Shown here piece by piece: positions 21,463 to 32,565 of a stretch of 64,000 nucleotides of DNA. The stretch's first letter is position 1. Each line of letters opens with the position of its first letter. The notes beneath the pieces were generated by a model that was not told the origin of the DNA, did not search any database, and saw only the letters and a list, made by a program, of their open reading frames with translations. The stretch is from Flammula alnicola (Eukaryota; Basidiomycota; Agaricomycetes; Agaricales; Strophariaceae). The translations under genes were made by a program, and so were the position numbers. Location of the stretch: assembly GCA_015499995.1 (NCBI GenBank), contig JADNRV010000079.1, positions 1 to 64,000 on the forward strand, read 5' to 3'.

Positions 21463-24400
21463 ATGGAACCAGACTGGAAATTATTCATAGACTTGGAAGA
21501 CAATCTGCACAAAATTGAAACTCAAGTTGATTTCCATCTAGAAAATGATGATATATATATCCTTTGCCCCTTCCCTGATAAATCTGGGGAAGACAGTGCC
21601 TTATCATTCACCGCCTATAAGCGCGTTGATAAAAAGATCCACCCTGTATCAACTTCATTTCCTCCTGACTGTCATGTCACTCGCCAAATTCCAGAAGATC
21701 CCCTCTTAACTCTACCACCTCTACCATTTCATCCCCCAATTTTGTGCCCACAACAAAAATCACTTATGAAAGAATGAAGGAATTAAAAGTAAACTCAAAA
21801 GGATTCCTGTGGCCTGAAGAAGAGAAACTATTCCAGAATATCATGGTACTTAATGAAGCTGGAATTGCTTTTGAAGATGCTGAACGCGGTACTTTAAAAG
21901 AATCTTACTTCTCACCTTATGTCATCCCAACTGTCAACCATACCCCTTGGGAATACAAAAATATCCCCATACCACCAGGAATTATGCCCAAAGTAATGGA
22001 AGTATTCAAGCTCAAAATAGGAGCTGGAGTATATGAACAAAGCCAATCTTCATACCGATCACGATGGTTTGTGGTACTAAAGAAGAATGGAAAACTTCGG
22101 ATTGTTCATGATCTTCAACCACTAAACAAAATTACTATTCGAGATGCAGGAATGCTTCCTATAGTTGATGATTTTGTTGAAGGATTCGCAGGACACCAAT
22201 GCTATACAGTATTTGATTTATTTTGGGGTTTCGACGCTAGAAAGATTCACCCTAGAAGCAGAGAGCTTACTGCATTCATGACCCCATTAGGACTGCTTCA
22301 GATAACCTCCTTACCCACCGGATTTACCAACTCGCCCGCCGAATTTCAGAAATGCATGGTCATGGTACTTCAAGATGAAATGCCACATGTAGCCAATATA
22401 TTCATTGATGATCTTCCAATAAAAGGACCGAAAACAATGTACCTGGATTCTGATGGACAACCAGAAGTTTTGAAAGAGAACCCTGGAATTCGTCGCTTTA
22501 TTTGGGAACATGCTCAAGATGTACATCGAGTTATGCACCGTGTCAGTTGTGCAGGAGCTACATTTGCTTCCAACAAAGCCCAGATTTGTTTACCTGAAGT
22601 TCTTATTATCGGTCAACAGTGCAATGCAGATGGAAGAGCACCAGATACTGAGAAAGTATCCAAAATACTCAGCTGGCCACCCCTATCAACACCCAAAGAA
22701 GTTCGGCAATTTCTCGGCCTATGTGGAACTGTGCGAATCTGGATTCCAAATTATTCCCAAATTGTCCGACCCCTTACTGAATTATACCATATTGGGAAAG
22801 AATTTATATGGGATGAACGCCGCCAGGCTGCATTTTCAAGAATCAAGGAATTGATAACATCTGCTCCCGCTCTTCATCCTATTGATTACACTTCTGACAA
22901 TCCTGTAATCCTTTCAGTTGATTCAAGCAATGAAGCTGCTGGCATGATACTGTCCCAAATAGATAATGAAGGACGCCGTCGACCAGCACGATATGGATCA
23001 ATCCCCATGAGTGAAAGAGAGTCCAGATATTCACAGCCCAAGCTAGAATTATTTGGATTATATAAAGCTCTAAGAAAATGGCGATTGTACATTATTGGGA
23101 TAACCAACCTTCATATTGAAGTTGATGCACAATATATCAAAGGAATGCTAAATGAACCAGACTTGCAACCAAATGCAGCTATAAATCGATGGATTCAAGG
23201 GATCCTAATGTTTGATTTTAAACTCATACATGTCCCTGCAGAGAAACATAAAGGACCTGATGCTCTTTCACGAAGACCTTTAGCTCAAGGAGAAATTGCT
23301 GAAGATGATGACGATTCTTGGCTAGATGACATTGCCTTATTAACCCTGCTTCCTTATCAAAACTTTCCCCCATTTCCAACACACCTTACATCCCAAAATC
23401 CTCTCCCTAACACATTTAATCCCAACCTCCCTGTAATCTATTCTGCTCGAGCAACTCAAGATAAATTGCTCCGAGATATTCGCCAATTTTTATCAACCTT
23501 AGAATCACCTATAATCAACAATGTACAAGCCAAACGTCGATTCCTTTCCAAAGCCATGGAGTTTTTCATCAAAGACACAAAGTTATATAAGAGAAATGGA
23601 AGCCGATCACCTCTCTTAGTCATATTTGATGGAAAACAAAAGCAATCGATTCTAATGCATGCCCATGAAAACCTTGGACATCGAGGTATTCAGACTGTCT
23701 ATGAAGTTATTCGTAACCGTTTCTATTGGCCTCACATAAGAGCAGATGTTCACCATCATGTCCGTTCCTGTCATGAATGCCAAGTACGAAGTCTAAAGAG
23801 ACTGGAAGTGCCATTAACTATTTCAGCACCCACTAGATTATTTTTTAAAGTCTATATTGACATCATGCACATGCCAAAGATTGACAATTACAGATATATT
23901 GTCGCCGCCAAAGATGATCTTTCAGGAACCTGTGAGGCACAACCACTTCGGATTGCCAATGCTAAAAATTTGGCTAACTTCTTCTGGAACTTTATTTACT
24001 GCCGATATGGAGCTCCACTCAAAGTTGTAACTGACAATGGACCAGAAGTCAAACAAGCATTCGATAAACTTCTAAAGCGCATGAACATCCCTCAAATACG
24101 CATAACACCCTATAATCATCATGCAAACGGAGTAGTAGAACGCGGCCACTTTATTCTTAGAGAAGCTATTATTAAAGCTTGCCAAGGAGACCTACGCAAA
24201 TGGCCTGATCGCGTAGCGGAAGTAGTTTTCGCCGACCGCGTCACTATAAGCCGAGTAACCGGATTTTCCCCATTCCAACTTCTTCACGCCACAGAACCGA
24301 TCTTACCGTTAGATCTTGCAGAAGCTACCTTTTTAGTCGAAGAATTTAAAGCAGGGATCTCAACATCAGATCTCTTGGCTCTTCGATCACGACAGATTGC

Positions 24401-24788
24401 CAAACATCCCGAAGACATTGCACGAGCTGCGGCAACACTAAAGAAAGCGCGATTTGCATCTAAAGAACAATTTGAGAAGCGATTCAGAAAGCGTATGGTA
24501 AGAAATACATACCAGCCAGGAGAATTAATACTGGTTCGGAATACGGCTATTGAAATGTCACATGATAGGAAGCATAAACCACGATATTTGGGACCTTACG
24601 AGGTATACCAAACCACCAAAGGAGGGAATTATAAACTACGAGAACTCGATGGAACACCACTAAGAAACACCTATGGTGCTTTTCGCCTACTACCTTACAT
24701 TACGCGAAAGCATGCGTTTATGCGTGAGAATCTACAGGAAGACTCAGGAACAGAATCGGGCTCAGATAATCTCGATCACTCAGATTAG
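21463..24788 (+). pseudogene. Ty3 pol: reverse transcriptase, RNase H, integrase
   Basis: A leader frame (21463-21777) passes by a single-base shift at the C-run near 21740 into the main frame (21744-24788, 1014 aa). In order: RT with KLRIVHDLQPLNK, LPTGFTNSPAEFQ and the FIDD active site, RNase H (LSVDSSNEAAG and later blocks), then integrase with the zinc-binding His-His-Cys-Cys (HENLGHRG to CHEC), the catalytic Asp of VYIDIMH, VVTDNGPEV, and the Glu of GVVERGHF. A C-terminal YLGPYEVYQ block is SH3-like. Only the one frameshift, in a homopolymer context, breaks it, so it may be recent damage or a consensus error. Confidence 0.85.
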
Positions 24789-24884
24789 CGTTCCAAGAAA
24801 GGACAGTCAGAGGAAAATAACCGCAACTAAAAGATTGACGAAGCATGTAAAAAAAATCCATACATCTTTTCTCTCTATAACAAA

Positions 24885-25865
24885 ATGTCCAGTCGCTCCT
24901 CATTCATACTACGCGCCCAGGAAACCCTTCCATTAGACTCTTATTACATACCGAATAGCCGATTCTCGCTTGACCATTCCGTCCCTGCCTCCCACAATGA
25001 CAACTCATTCAATTACCCTTCAGTCATCGCGACTGACGTTGACAAGCCACCGCCATCATTAGAATCCTCTTCGACAAATGCCTCTCTTTCTTACCCACCC
25101 ACGGCGCACCTTGCTGGAATGCCCAAGGTTGTAATCTCTCGAACGAAAACTCCTGCCACCGTTATTCGCGCTTTGCCCAATAGATCGCAGGACGAACTAG
25201 AGGACTTCACCGCTCAAATCGCTAATGAACTACGCTCAGTGTTGCCGCCTAACAACACTACTATGGAGCCTCCAACAGACGAAGGATGCCCCTATGCTGC
25301 ATCTTTGCCATTAACTGGCCGGCCCGACCGTACGCTCCCCTCCAACTATCGTCGCTACATTCCTGGACTACGTTGGAAGAAGCCCGATGATGTCTACAAA
25401 AAGAATCGAATCAGACCCACACCACTCTTTATTCCTTCAAATGCTATAATCATCGTCACTTTCGCTCATGCCTTTCATTCTACAATATGGCAATTTATTC
25501 TTGACGCCAAACACCTTCGCCATACAATGGATCTACAAATTGGAACTCCGGTCATTTTCTTAGAAAATGAGGATCGTCCTCCGAACCGACAATACTGCTA
25601 CCACCTCACTCGCATCCGGCTGTATGGAGAACAAGAAAGTTACGTCGAGGCCGTTGCATTCAACATCGACAATACTATTCACACGGAAGGAAGCATCAAC
25701 ATGCCTCCTATTGTCCTCCTTATCCCCAACGCCCTCCTTCACAACTTTCGACATCAGATGAACATCGCCCGAGCACAGCAAAACGTGGTGAAGAGACTCT
25801 ACTTGTTCAAGACCATGTGGAAGAAGAAGTTCGGATCTTTTCGGAACCAGCAGTACCGGCCGTAG
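24885..25865 (+). CDS. Ty3 element extra ORF (ORF3), function unknown
   Basis: An intact 326-codon ORF, 96 bp downstream of pol and upstream of the 3' LTR. The first 120 residues are Ser/Pro/Thr-rich. The middle has RWKKPDDVYKKNRIRP followed by a hydrophobic IIIVTFAHAFHSTIWQFI segment, and the tail is basic (VVKRLYLFKTMWKKKFGS). There is no signal peptide, zinc cluster or envelope-like architecture I can recognise. The ORF remains open while gag has decayed. It could be an element-encoded accessory protein or a captured host gene. Confidence 0.6.
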   Translation: MSSRSSFILRAQETLPLDSYYIPNSRFSLDHSVPASHNDNSFNYPSVIATDVDKPPPSLESSSTNASLSYPPTAHLAGMPKVVISRTKTPATVIRALPNRSQDELEDFTAQIANELRSVLPPNNTTMEPPTDEGCPYAASLPLTGRPDRTLPSNYRRYIPGLRWKKPDDVYKKNRIRPTPLFIPSNAIIIVTFAHAFHSTIWQFILDAKHLRHTMDLQIGTPVIFLENEDRPPNRQYCYHLTRIRLYGEQESYVEAVAFNIDNTIHTEGSINMPPIVLLIPNALLHNFRHQMNIARAQQNVVKRLYLFKTMWKKKFGSFRNQQYRP

Positions 25866-26269
25866 ATAACACTGGCATCTCGACATCGACCACACCTTTT
25901 TATTCTGTATATTTTTATTTATTCATCATTCCTTCTTTTATGCTTGTATACGAAAGCTGAGTTGGCGGAAGGAGAAAACAGTAAATATATTCCCACTCAT
26001 GTAACTCTTTTGGACACGAACAATTTTTATCTGTATAAATATATATATTTCTCCTCAATTATTTTTACGTCAGTGAAAATGAACGGAAACTTTGATTCTG
26101 ACAACTGAGGACAGTTGAAATCTGTTCCCTGCGGATGTCAGGCGCTGACTTTGTTTGGAGTGAAACTCTGAATCAAACCGCTCACCTTCACTTAGCAAAA
26201 ATAATAATATTATTGTAATCACATGATGGGACACTTACCTAAACAATACTATGTGTACAGAGAGACATC

Positions 26270-26520
26270 TGCGCAATCGCTCAGTGCTCAGATGACCGTA
26301 ACCATGCAGTCGCTCAGTGCTCCGATGTCCGTATCCAGGCAGTCGCTCAGTGTTCAGATGACTGTAACCATACAAACGGTAAGCGCTCAAATGATCACAA
26401 CCGTGCAGTTGCTAAGCGCTCAAGAAACTGTACCCCATGAGCAGTTGCTAAGCGCTCAGTAATCATACCCATGTGCTTGATAAGCGCTCAATAAGCATAA
26501 CTGAGGGCTTGGTAAGCTTG
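26270..26520 (+). repeat. ~33-bp tandem repeats in the LTR
   Basis: Seven or so degenerate units with the core CAGTCGCTCAGTGCTCAGATGA or its drifted form GTTGCTAAGCGCTCA, alternating with GTAACCATG-like spacers. The unit degenerates towards the 3' side. Confidence 0.65.
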
Positions 26521-26769
26521 ACTGTGCAAAGCTGCGCGCTTGATAATCATAACTGTGCAGATGAGTAATAATCTTACCAATAACACTCTCGGCGCTTATT
26601 CAAAGCACATTAAAGTCCTAGCACAGCCACTAGATAGAATTAGTATAAATAACTGACCGTTTCCCCTTGAAATATCATCATACAAATTACCACTTAAAGT
26701 TACCAATTGACTAGTGCGAATCTAAGTCTATCTGTAAATACAAGTTCAACTGAGAGTTGAACTTATCGT

Positions 26770-27240
26770 CTATTGAATTCAAAGAAGTATATCGTTACTT
26801 CTTCAGTCTTATCGTCTTCCGAATTACTTAACGTCACTTATAAGAAGTATACAGCTACTTCTTCCATCTTATCGTCTATTAAGAAGTTCCTTCGTATTAC
26901 TTCTTACGTCTTTACGCTCTACAACTGTCCGTCTATTAAGAAGTCCCTTCGTATTCACTTCTTAAGTCTACGCTCTACATCTCTCTGTCTATTAAGAAGT
27001 CTCTTCGTACTTACTTCTTACATCTACGCTATACGTCTCTCTGTCTATTAAGAAGTCCCTTCGTATTCACTTCTTACACCTACGCTCTACGTCTCTCTGT
27101 CTATTAAGAAGTTCCATCGTTTACTTCTTACTTTAATACGCTCTACGTCTCTCTGTCTATCTAATAAGAAGTTCCTTCATTAACTTCTTACATCTTACGT
27201 CTTTCATCTTACAACTCTTTGTTTGACTACAAAGAACTTA
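26770..27240 (+). repeat. Tandem array of eight hairpin-forming ~55-bp units in the LTR
   Basis: Eight units each contain TAAGAAGT, a 10-14 nt loop, and ACTTCTTA, so each could fold into an 8-bp stem. Units start near 26775, 26838, 26874, 26932, 26987, 27042, 27099 and 27159. Between them lies CTACGCTCTACGTCTCTCTGTC. Confidence 0.7.
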
Positions 27241-27405
27241 CTGTCAACCAGGCTATCCTCTTAAGCTCCAAGTCAAATTTAATTTATCTCATTTACTACA
27301 TAAGTTGAGATATTTGCATTTGGAACTAATTTCTAGAATAAATTGGAATAGCCCGAATAAAGTACATTCCGGCGAAACCCAAGTGAACATCTTTTCACGC
27401 TGACA

Positions 27406-27996
27406 CCGGCAATCACCGGCAATAAGCGGCAATACCGGCACAACCCCAGTTTAGTTTTTCCTCTCCTCCTCGAGCTTCAGAAAGCCGGGAAACCCGTTAT
27501 TTTACAACAATTTAATTAGACACACTGTTATGAGCCTTTTAGCGGAGCCTCAGCTGCATAGCATGTTGGAAGGGCATTTAGATTAGATTTAGGCCAAAGT
27601 CATGTGACAAATGATTAGATTGCTTAGATCTGCTTGGATTGAGACGATATTTGCAAGATCTCATTGTACATACTCTTTTAGAAAGTGAAATTATGTATAT
27701 AATACACACACATTATAATTTATTAGGTCGAAGAGCCTTGAATACTTTGTCGGTGCTTAGGTTGAAAAGTTGTCTGCATTCAGTCATATCTTATCGTCTT
27801 TGTTTGGCTGTGGGAACAGGCACGTGCCAGGTTTCAAAAAAATGTTGATGTTCACAGAATTATGCAAAGGGCAGTAAATGAAAATTATACGAGTACAGCA
27901 AGGCTATGTCGACGAAGTCGACCCTTTATTACAAATACCAGGCCATGTAATTAATTGTTCACGTAGTAAGCCTGAGGATGTGTAAGGAAATCCTGG
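27406..27996. other. Intergenic stretch downstream of the Ty3 element
   Basis: It starts with CCGGCAAT-type short repeats right after the LTR. No gene, RNA or further repeat was recognised. The last ~100 bp are presumably the 3' UTR of the minus-strand gene that ends at 27997. Confidence 0.4.
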
Positions 27997-29676
27997 TTAA
28001 TCACCATCCTCGGGACTGTCGTCATCCGAGTCAGCTTCGTATCCGTCCGAGGGCATCAACAACCTCGAGGAAATTCGTCGAGCAGATGTAGATGCGCCGG
28101 CCTTTAACGATAGCCCAGAAACATGACGCGAGCACCCTGCTGATACACGCGTTCGTGTCACCCTAACCCTGTTAGTGGTGCAATGAGAGGAAGACGAATG
28201 TGATATACGACTCTCGTGTGTGTGGTTTCCGTGCAGTTCTCTCGAGGTCGAGGCTGTATCCATGGCAGTCGAAGTGTTCGTGCTATAACTGGCGTCGGCA
28301 TAGAATTGTTGAATGTGTTCTAGTTGCACTTTCATGGCTTCTGCGACGGCATCTTTGATGAATTTTGGGATATCAGGAAACATGTTGAATGGATCTTGAG
28401 CGAAGTTCTCGGGATGCGGGATCGAGGACCGGTGCTGGGGAGAAGGGAGCATGGAGGATGACGCTATACCAGAGCCATTGGTACCTCGCGCATTGTTTGT
28501 GTTGGGGGAAGAATCAACAGTGTTAGGGTCTTGGTCGGATCCTCCACTCATGTGCAACGTTGTTATAGCCCGGATAAAATCATTTAGGCTGTCGTTTACA
28601 GGTGAAGACCCGCCCGTCACCCATGCTTCGAGGCCTAGACTGGAATTGGCGTCGTATTTCTCCCTCTGCTTGTCCTTGTTTTCGATGGCCGTTTCTCCAT
28701 CCCATGCCGAGTAATATTCGGAACCAGAATTTACCTCTTTGTCTAAGTCCTCTTCATGGGTGCTCTCATCCTTGCTCGTATCGTGGTCGAGCAGGTTTAC
28801 CAGGATCTTGAAGGCCTTCTTCACCTCGCGATCCACACTCCGTCGCCCTCTAGATCTGCTATCCAATGTGCGCGAGAACTGCTTCTGTGGACGCCCTTCG
28901 AGGGAGAGGCCCGCGAAGTTCTCATCAAAAGACGGTGTATCAATCGCCAGTGTAGTTATTGGCAGTGTAGTTATTTGACTCTCTATTTGAGGTGGAGCTT
29001 CAGAATCTTCCGGGAGAGAGGCGCGCGTAACGGAAGATCCAGAAGCAGAATTTTTGCTATCGTCTAAATGAAAACATCAATATTGATTGGGCTTAGGACA
29101 ACTGTACAGAGGAAGCGTGACTGACAATGTAGTTCCGAATAGTGCGCATGCAAATGCAGCTGAAGGCTCCGGTTTGCTATGTTCTCGAAGTGCGCCTTGG
29201 TGACGTTGTCTGCATTCACCTTCACGATGCTCGGGCCTGAGTGACTTGGATTGGCGTTGAAGGTGCGGTAATCATTACAGTTGACAACTGAGCGATATTC
29301 CCCCCCGACGAAGTTGAAATTACTCCCTGCGATGTTGATGTTCCTCGAATTGCTAAACATCGACACTTGGGGGAGATTTCCGAGCTCTCCAGCAGAACTA
29401 TGCACATATTCAGCATGCGTGTTATGCGCGATATGAATAGACTCCGAAGATGGTTGAAAAGGCGAACGTGAGGGGCCAGCGTTCGCAAGCTCAGAACCCT
29501 CTGGGATACAGTGCGACGATGGCTGCAGTAGTCGGCTTGTGAGGTGGATTGTACTTATAACAAATGCATCTCCGTGTACTTACCTGGAACATGTCGCGGT
29601 ATCGTCGTGCAAGGCCTTTGTAGAGATTCTTGGCTCCAGAAACTATCAACTTTTTCTTTCCTTCTCGATCTGGCAT
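27997..29676 (-). CDS. Three-exon gene of unknown function (518 aa)
   Basis: I propose exons 29676-29584, 29522-29126 and 29063-27997, with splice signals GTAAGT/CTGCAG and GTCAGT/TTTAG. The sum is 1557 nt, an exact open frame. The N-terminus is basic (MPDREGKKKLIVSGAKNLYK). Residues around 80-105 contain FSNSRNINIAGSNFNFVGGEY, of the form seen near the N-termini of many Agaricomycete NLR-like and orphan proteins. The rest is Ser/Asn/Asp-rich and probably disordered, with an amphipathic FPDIPKFIKDAVAEAMKVQL segment and an acidic tail. No NACHT or kinase domain is present. The start could lie further upstream in the same frame. Confidence 0.65.
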
Positions 29677-30587
29677 CGCAGCTTTCAAGTTCAATTTACA
29701 CGTTAGATTGAGCTGCAGATGATAGGATGCATCTGCTACGCACTTGGAAGTTCGGAGAGAAGTCATTAAAGGGAGACAGATGGCAGTAGCACTTATATTA
29801 TAAGGGATCCCTTGTAAATCCCGGCGGTGTTGTATGGCGGTGTACCATGGGAGACGGTTGACCTCGAGGCTCAGAATTAGCATGCACCTGCCACATGACA
29901 CTGCATCGTAATTCGTGCAAGTCGTGCTTGCCTGGCAGTGGCAAGGCTCGCTCTGGCTCGTTTCGCCATCCTATGCATCAAGGGTTTGTTAAGGGTTTGT
30001 TAACTTCGTTTGTTAACCAAAGGAGGTGCAGTGCCAAACGATTCTTACGTAAAACTTTCAACTTGTAAAAGTAAGAATAAACTCAAACCTCCACTGCCAA
30101 ATCAACTTTGCAACGTCCATGGTCTCGTCTGGTCTCGTCGGGGCACCCCATCGACTCAATGGCGATATGTTTGATGACTGCAGGGCTGTCACCGTTGAAC
30201 GTTAAGCTGTCTTGAAAAGTCTTGGCTGGCAACGAAGACCTCAGCGCTGCGGAATGGGCCCGACAGCGGAGCTGACTGATTCGGTCAGAAATATCGTACG
30301 ACTCGCATAGTATTGCTCAAGGATTCCACAGGCCAAGCACTTCAATGGAATAGGGAACCTGCCGACGACACGCAATGAGTGCCAGCTTTGGCGCAGCTCG
30401 CAGCTCGCAGTGCTCAGTACTGTCCGTTAATCTTAGTCTTGCCTTGTCTTTCGACGCCTACTGCGGCGCACCTCCACTTACCATACATAAAGGTGTGGAG
30501 GGAACACTAGCTAAAAGCACCCACATTCAAGTTATCGCACGTCAGCGCCTTACTGTCTTACTGCATTTCTACGAATAAGCAATCGCA
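29677..30587. promoter_or_regulatory. Shared upstream region of the unknown gene and actin copy 1
   Basis: About 900 bp between divergent genes. The ~130 bp nearest the actin ATG (from about 30455) is also found upstream of actin copy 2, including TACCATACATAA, GGAGGGAACACTAG and CGAATAAGCAATCGCA. That makes it the likely promoter core and 5' UTR of the duplicated actins. Nothing else was recognised. Confidence 0.45.
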
Positions 30588-32565
30588 ATGGAGGACGAAG
30601 TTGCAGCTCTTGTGCGTATAATTTGACAATTCGCGAGGCGATGCAACGATCTCACCGAAGCTCTGTAGGTTATTGATAATGGTTCCGGCATGTGCAAGGC
30701 TGGCTGTACGTCATTTTTTTTTTGGGTTGCAATTGAGCTCATGAAATGCGCGTCTAGTTGCTGGTAACTCGTCTACGACATGAAATTTTGAGACTTGACT
30801 AACGTCCTTGCAGGTGACGATGCCCCGCGAGCTGTTTTCCCGTGAGTTGGTCATAATTAAGTATATGTGTATCTACGAAAACCTCACATCCAATTCCTAG
30901 TTCGATCGTTGGTCGCCACCGCTATGAGGGCGTTATGGTCGGCATGGGTGTAAAAGATTCTTACGTTGGGTAAGCATCTCTTCGTTGCGCCAAGTCGGGT
31001 GCTCATCTTCTTGAATCAGTGATGAAGCCCAAGCTAAGCGTGGTATCCTTACCTTGAAGTACCCCATCGAGCACGGGATTGTGACTAACTGGGACGACAT
31101 GGAGAAGATATGGCATCACACGTTCTACAACGAGCTTCGCGTCGCGCCGGAGGAACATCCCGTCCTTTTGACCGAGGCCCCTCTCAACCCAAAGGCTAAC
31201 CGTGAAAAGATGACGCAGATCATGTTTGAGACGTTCAATGTCCCTGCATTCTACGTGTCTGTTCAGGCCGTTCTGTCTCTGTACGCATCTGGAAGGACCA
31301 CGGGTATCGTGCTCGACTCTGGGGATGGTGTTACGCACACTGTGCCTATCTACGAAGGCTTCTCTCTCACCCACGCCATCCTCCGCGTCGATCTCGCTGG
31401 GCGCGATTTGACCGACGGCTTGGTAAAGAACCTGACGGAGCGCGGATATTCGTTCACGACCACCGCCGAGCGAGAAATCGTCCGCGACATCAAGGAGAAG
31501 CTCTGCTACGTTGCTCTCGATTTCGAGCAAGAGTTAATGACTGCCACTCAGTCTTCTGCGCTTGAGAAGAACTACGAGCTGCCTGATGGCAATATCATCA
31601 CGATTGGCAATGAGCGGTAAGCAGTAATCCATCTCTAATGCCGATGCTAGCGTTTCTGGTTCTGATATAACAACAATTTAGCTTCCGTGCTCCTGAAGCA
31701 CTTTTCCAACCTGCATTCCTTGGACTCGAAGCGGCCGGTATCCACGAGATGACGTAAGGCATCTTTTATTCGATGCATCGAAACTCCTACTTAGTTGTTT
31801 TCTTCTCGATAGCTACAACTCCATCTTTAAGTGCGATCTCGACGTCCGCCGCGAGCTCTACGGCAATGTCGTTCTCTCAGGTGGCACCACCATGTTCCCT
31901 GGGATCTCTGATCGCATGCAGAAGGAGCTCACCGCACTGTCGCCTTCGAGCGTGAAGGTCAAGGTCGTCGCACCTCCCGAGCGCAAGTACTCTGTGTGGA
32001 TCGGCGGGTCCATCTTGGCGTCCCTCAGCACTTTCCAGAACTTGTGGTGCTCCAAGGAAGAGTATGACGAGTCGGGCCCAGCGATCGTTCATCGCAGTAC
32101 GTTTCTCCCTTCTTTCATTTTTTTCGCCCCCTTTCACAACAACTTTTATTTACTTCATCTCGTCTGTAGAGTGCTTCTAAAGGGCGAAAGGACCAACAAG
32201 CAGAGGGTGAAGTTTGGAGTGACGATGAAAATATAAAAGCAAAAAAGGAACGGACAATTGAGTTGCAGTAGTTTTTGGTTGGAGAGAATATCCCTGCATC
32301 CTATGATGTCAGCTTGAAATTTACGTACGCTGAGCGTTAGTAGTCTTCGACTGTCGATGCATGTTTAAAACATGTCTTAACAGAACGTTACAATGACATA
32401 GTCGATGGCTAAAGCAGTGTGCTCCGTTCTATAAGAGTGGATGCCGCAGTTATATGATAGGCTTCAACTAACTTCGCAACTAGGGGTTTTGATCTCGTAA
32501 ATATATGCATAACCATACAACAGACGCATTTCGGAAATCCTAATGCCTCCATACACTGTCTTGTT
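30455..32565 (+). repeat. Segmental duplication block 1 (actin copy 1 with flanks)
   Basis: This block is the inverted counterpart of about 49027-56745 once the copia insertion is ignored. Matches extend about 130 bp upstream of the ATG and about 385 bp past the stop. The 3' edge (near 32550) matches the bases directly after the NOP9 stop codon at 49035 (TTAGGATTTCCGA and onward). This suggests the block was copied from the NOP9-actin 2 junction. Confidence 0.75.
30588..32180 (+). CDS. Actin, divergent paralogue, copy 1 (375 aa, nine exons)
   Basis: Exons: 30588-30611, 30669-30705, 30758-30763, 30814-30841, 30901-30969, 31020-31616, 31682-31753, 31813-32096, 32170-32180. They total 1128 nt, giving 375 residues and the canonical RKCF end. 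The third exon is a 6-nt micro-exon (TTGCTG) needed to restore Phe21-Ala22-Gly23 of the nucleotide-binding loop. Actin is the ATP-binding filament protein. The core ([15 protein letters not shown] and others) is conserved, but the DNase I-binding loop is changed: His38, Tyr40, Glu41 and Val49 replace the usual Pro, His, Gln and Gln. It is an inverted duplicate of the gene at 55059-56643. Both differ clearly from the conserved actin at 58780-60373. Confidence 0.93.

Larger units (their letters stand above)
17060..27405 (+). mobile_element. Degraded Ty3-type LTR retrotransposon lacking its 5' LTR
   Basis: The order is gag-like region (17107-20745), spacer, pol (21463-24788), an extra ORF (24885-25865) and a 3' LTR (26136-27405). 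Immediately after the LTR comes CCGGC, the candidate 5-bp target duplication. No matching LTR or target copy is found upstream, where TIR element 3 abuts. The pol resembles the common Agaricomycete Ty3 family with an FIDD reverse transcriptase. The element cannot be autonomous as it stands. Confidence 0.8.
26136..27405 (+). repeat. 3' LTR of the Ty3 element (1270 bp)
   Basis: It begins TGTCAGGCGCTGAC and ends CACGCTGACA, so the ends are short inverted repeats (TGTCAGCG-like), with a purine-bearing CCCTGCGGA just before the start and CCGGC just after the end. Inside are two different tandem-repeat blocks. No 5' partner is present, so LTR age cannot be judged. Confidence 0.65.

Noticed and set aside
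21740..21780. Programmed frameshift between the Ty3 pol leader and main frame
   Set aside because: The shift falls in a C-run/T-run and the protein reads smoothly after a one-base change. With no known slippery motif, an indel is simpler.
26136..27240. Regular repeats that might suggest a CRISPR array
   Set aside because: The organism is eukaryotic, the spacers are not unique and the units degrade gradually. They are LTR-internal tandem repeats.
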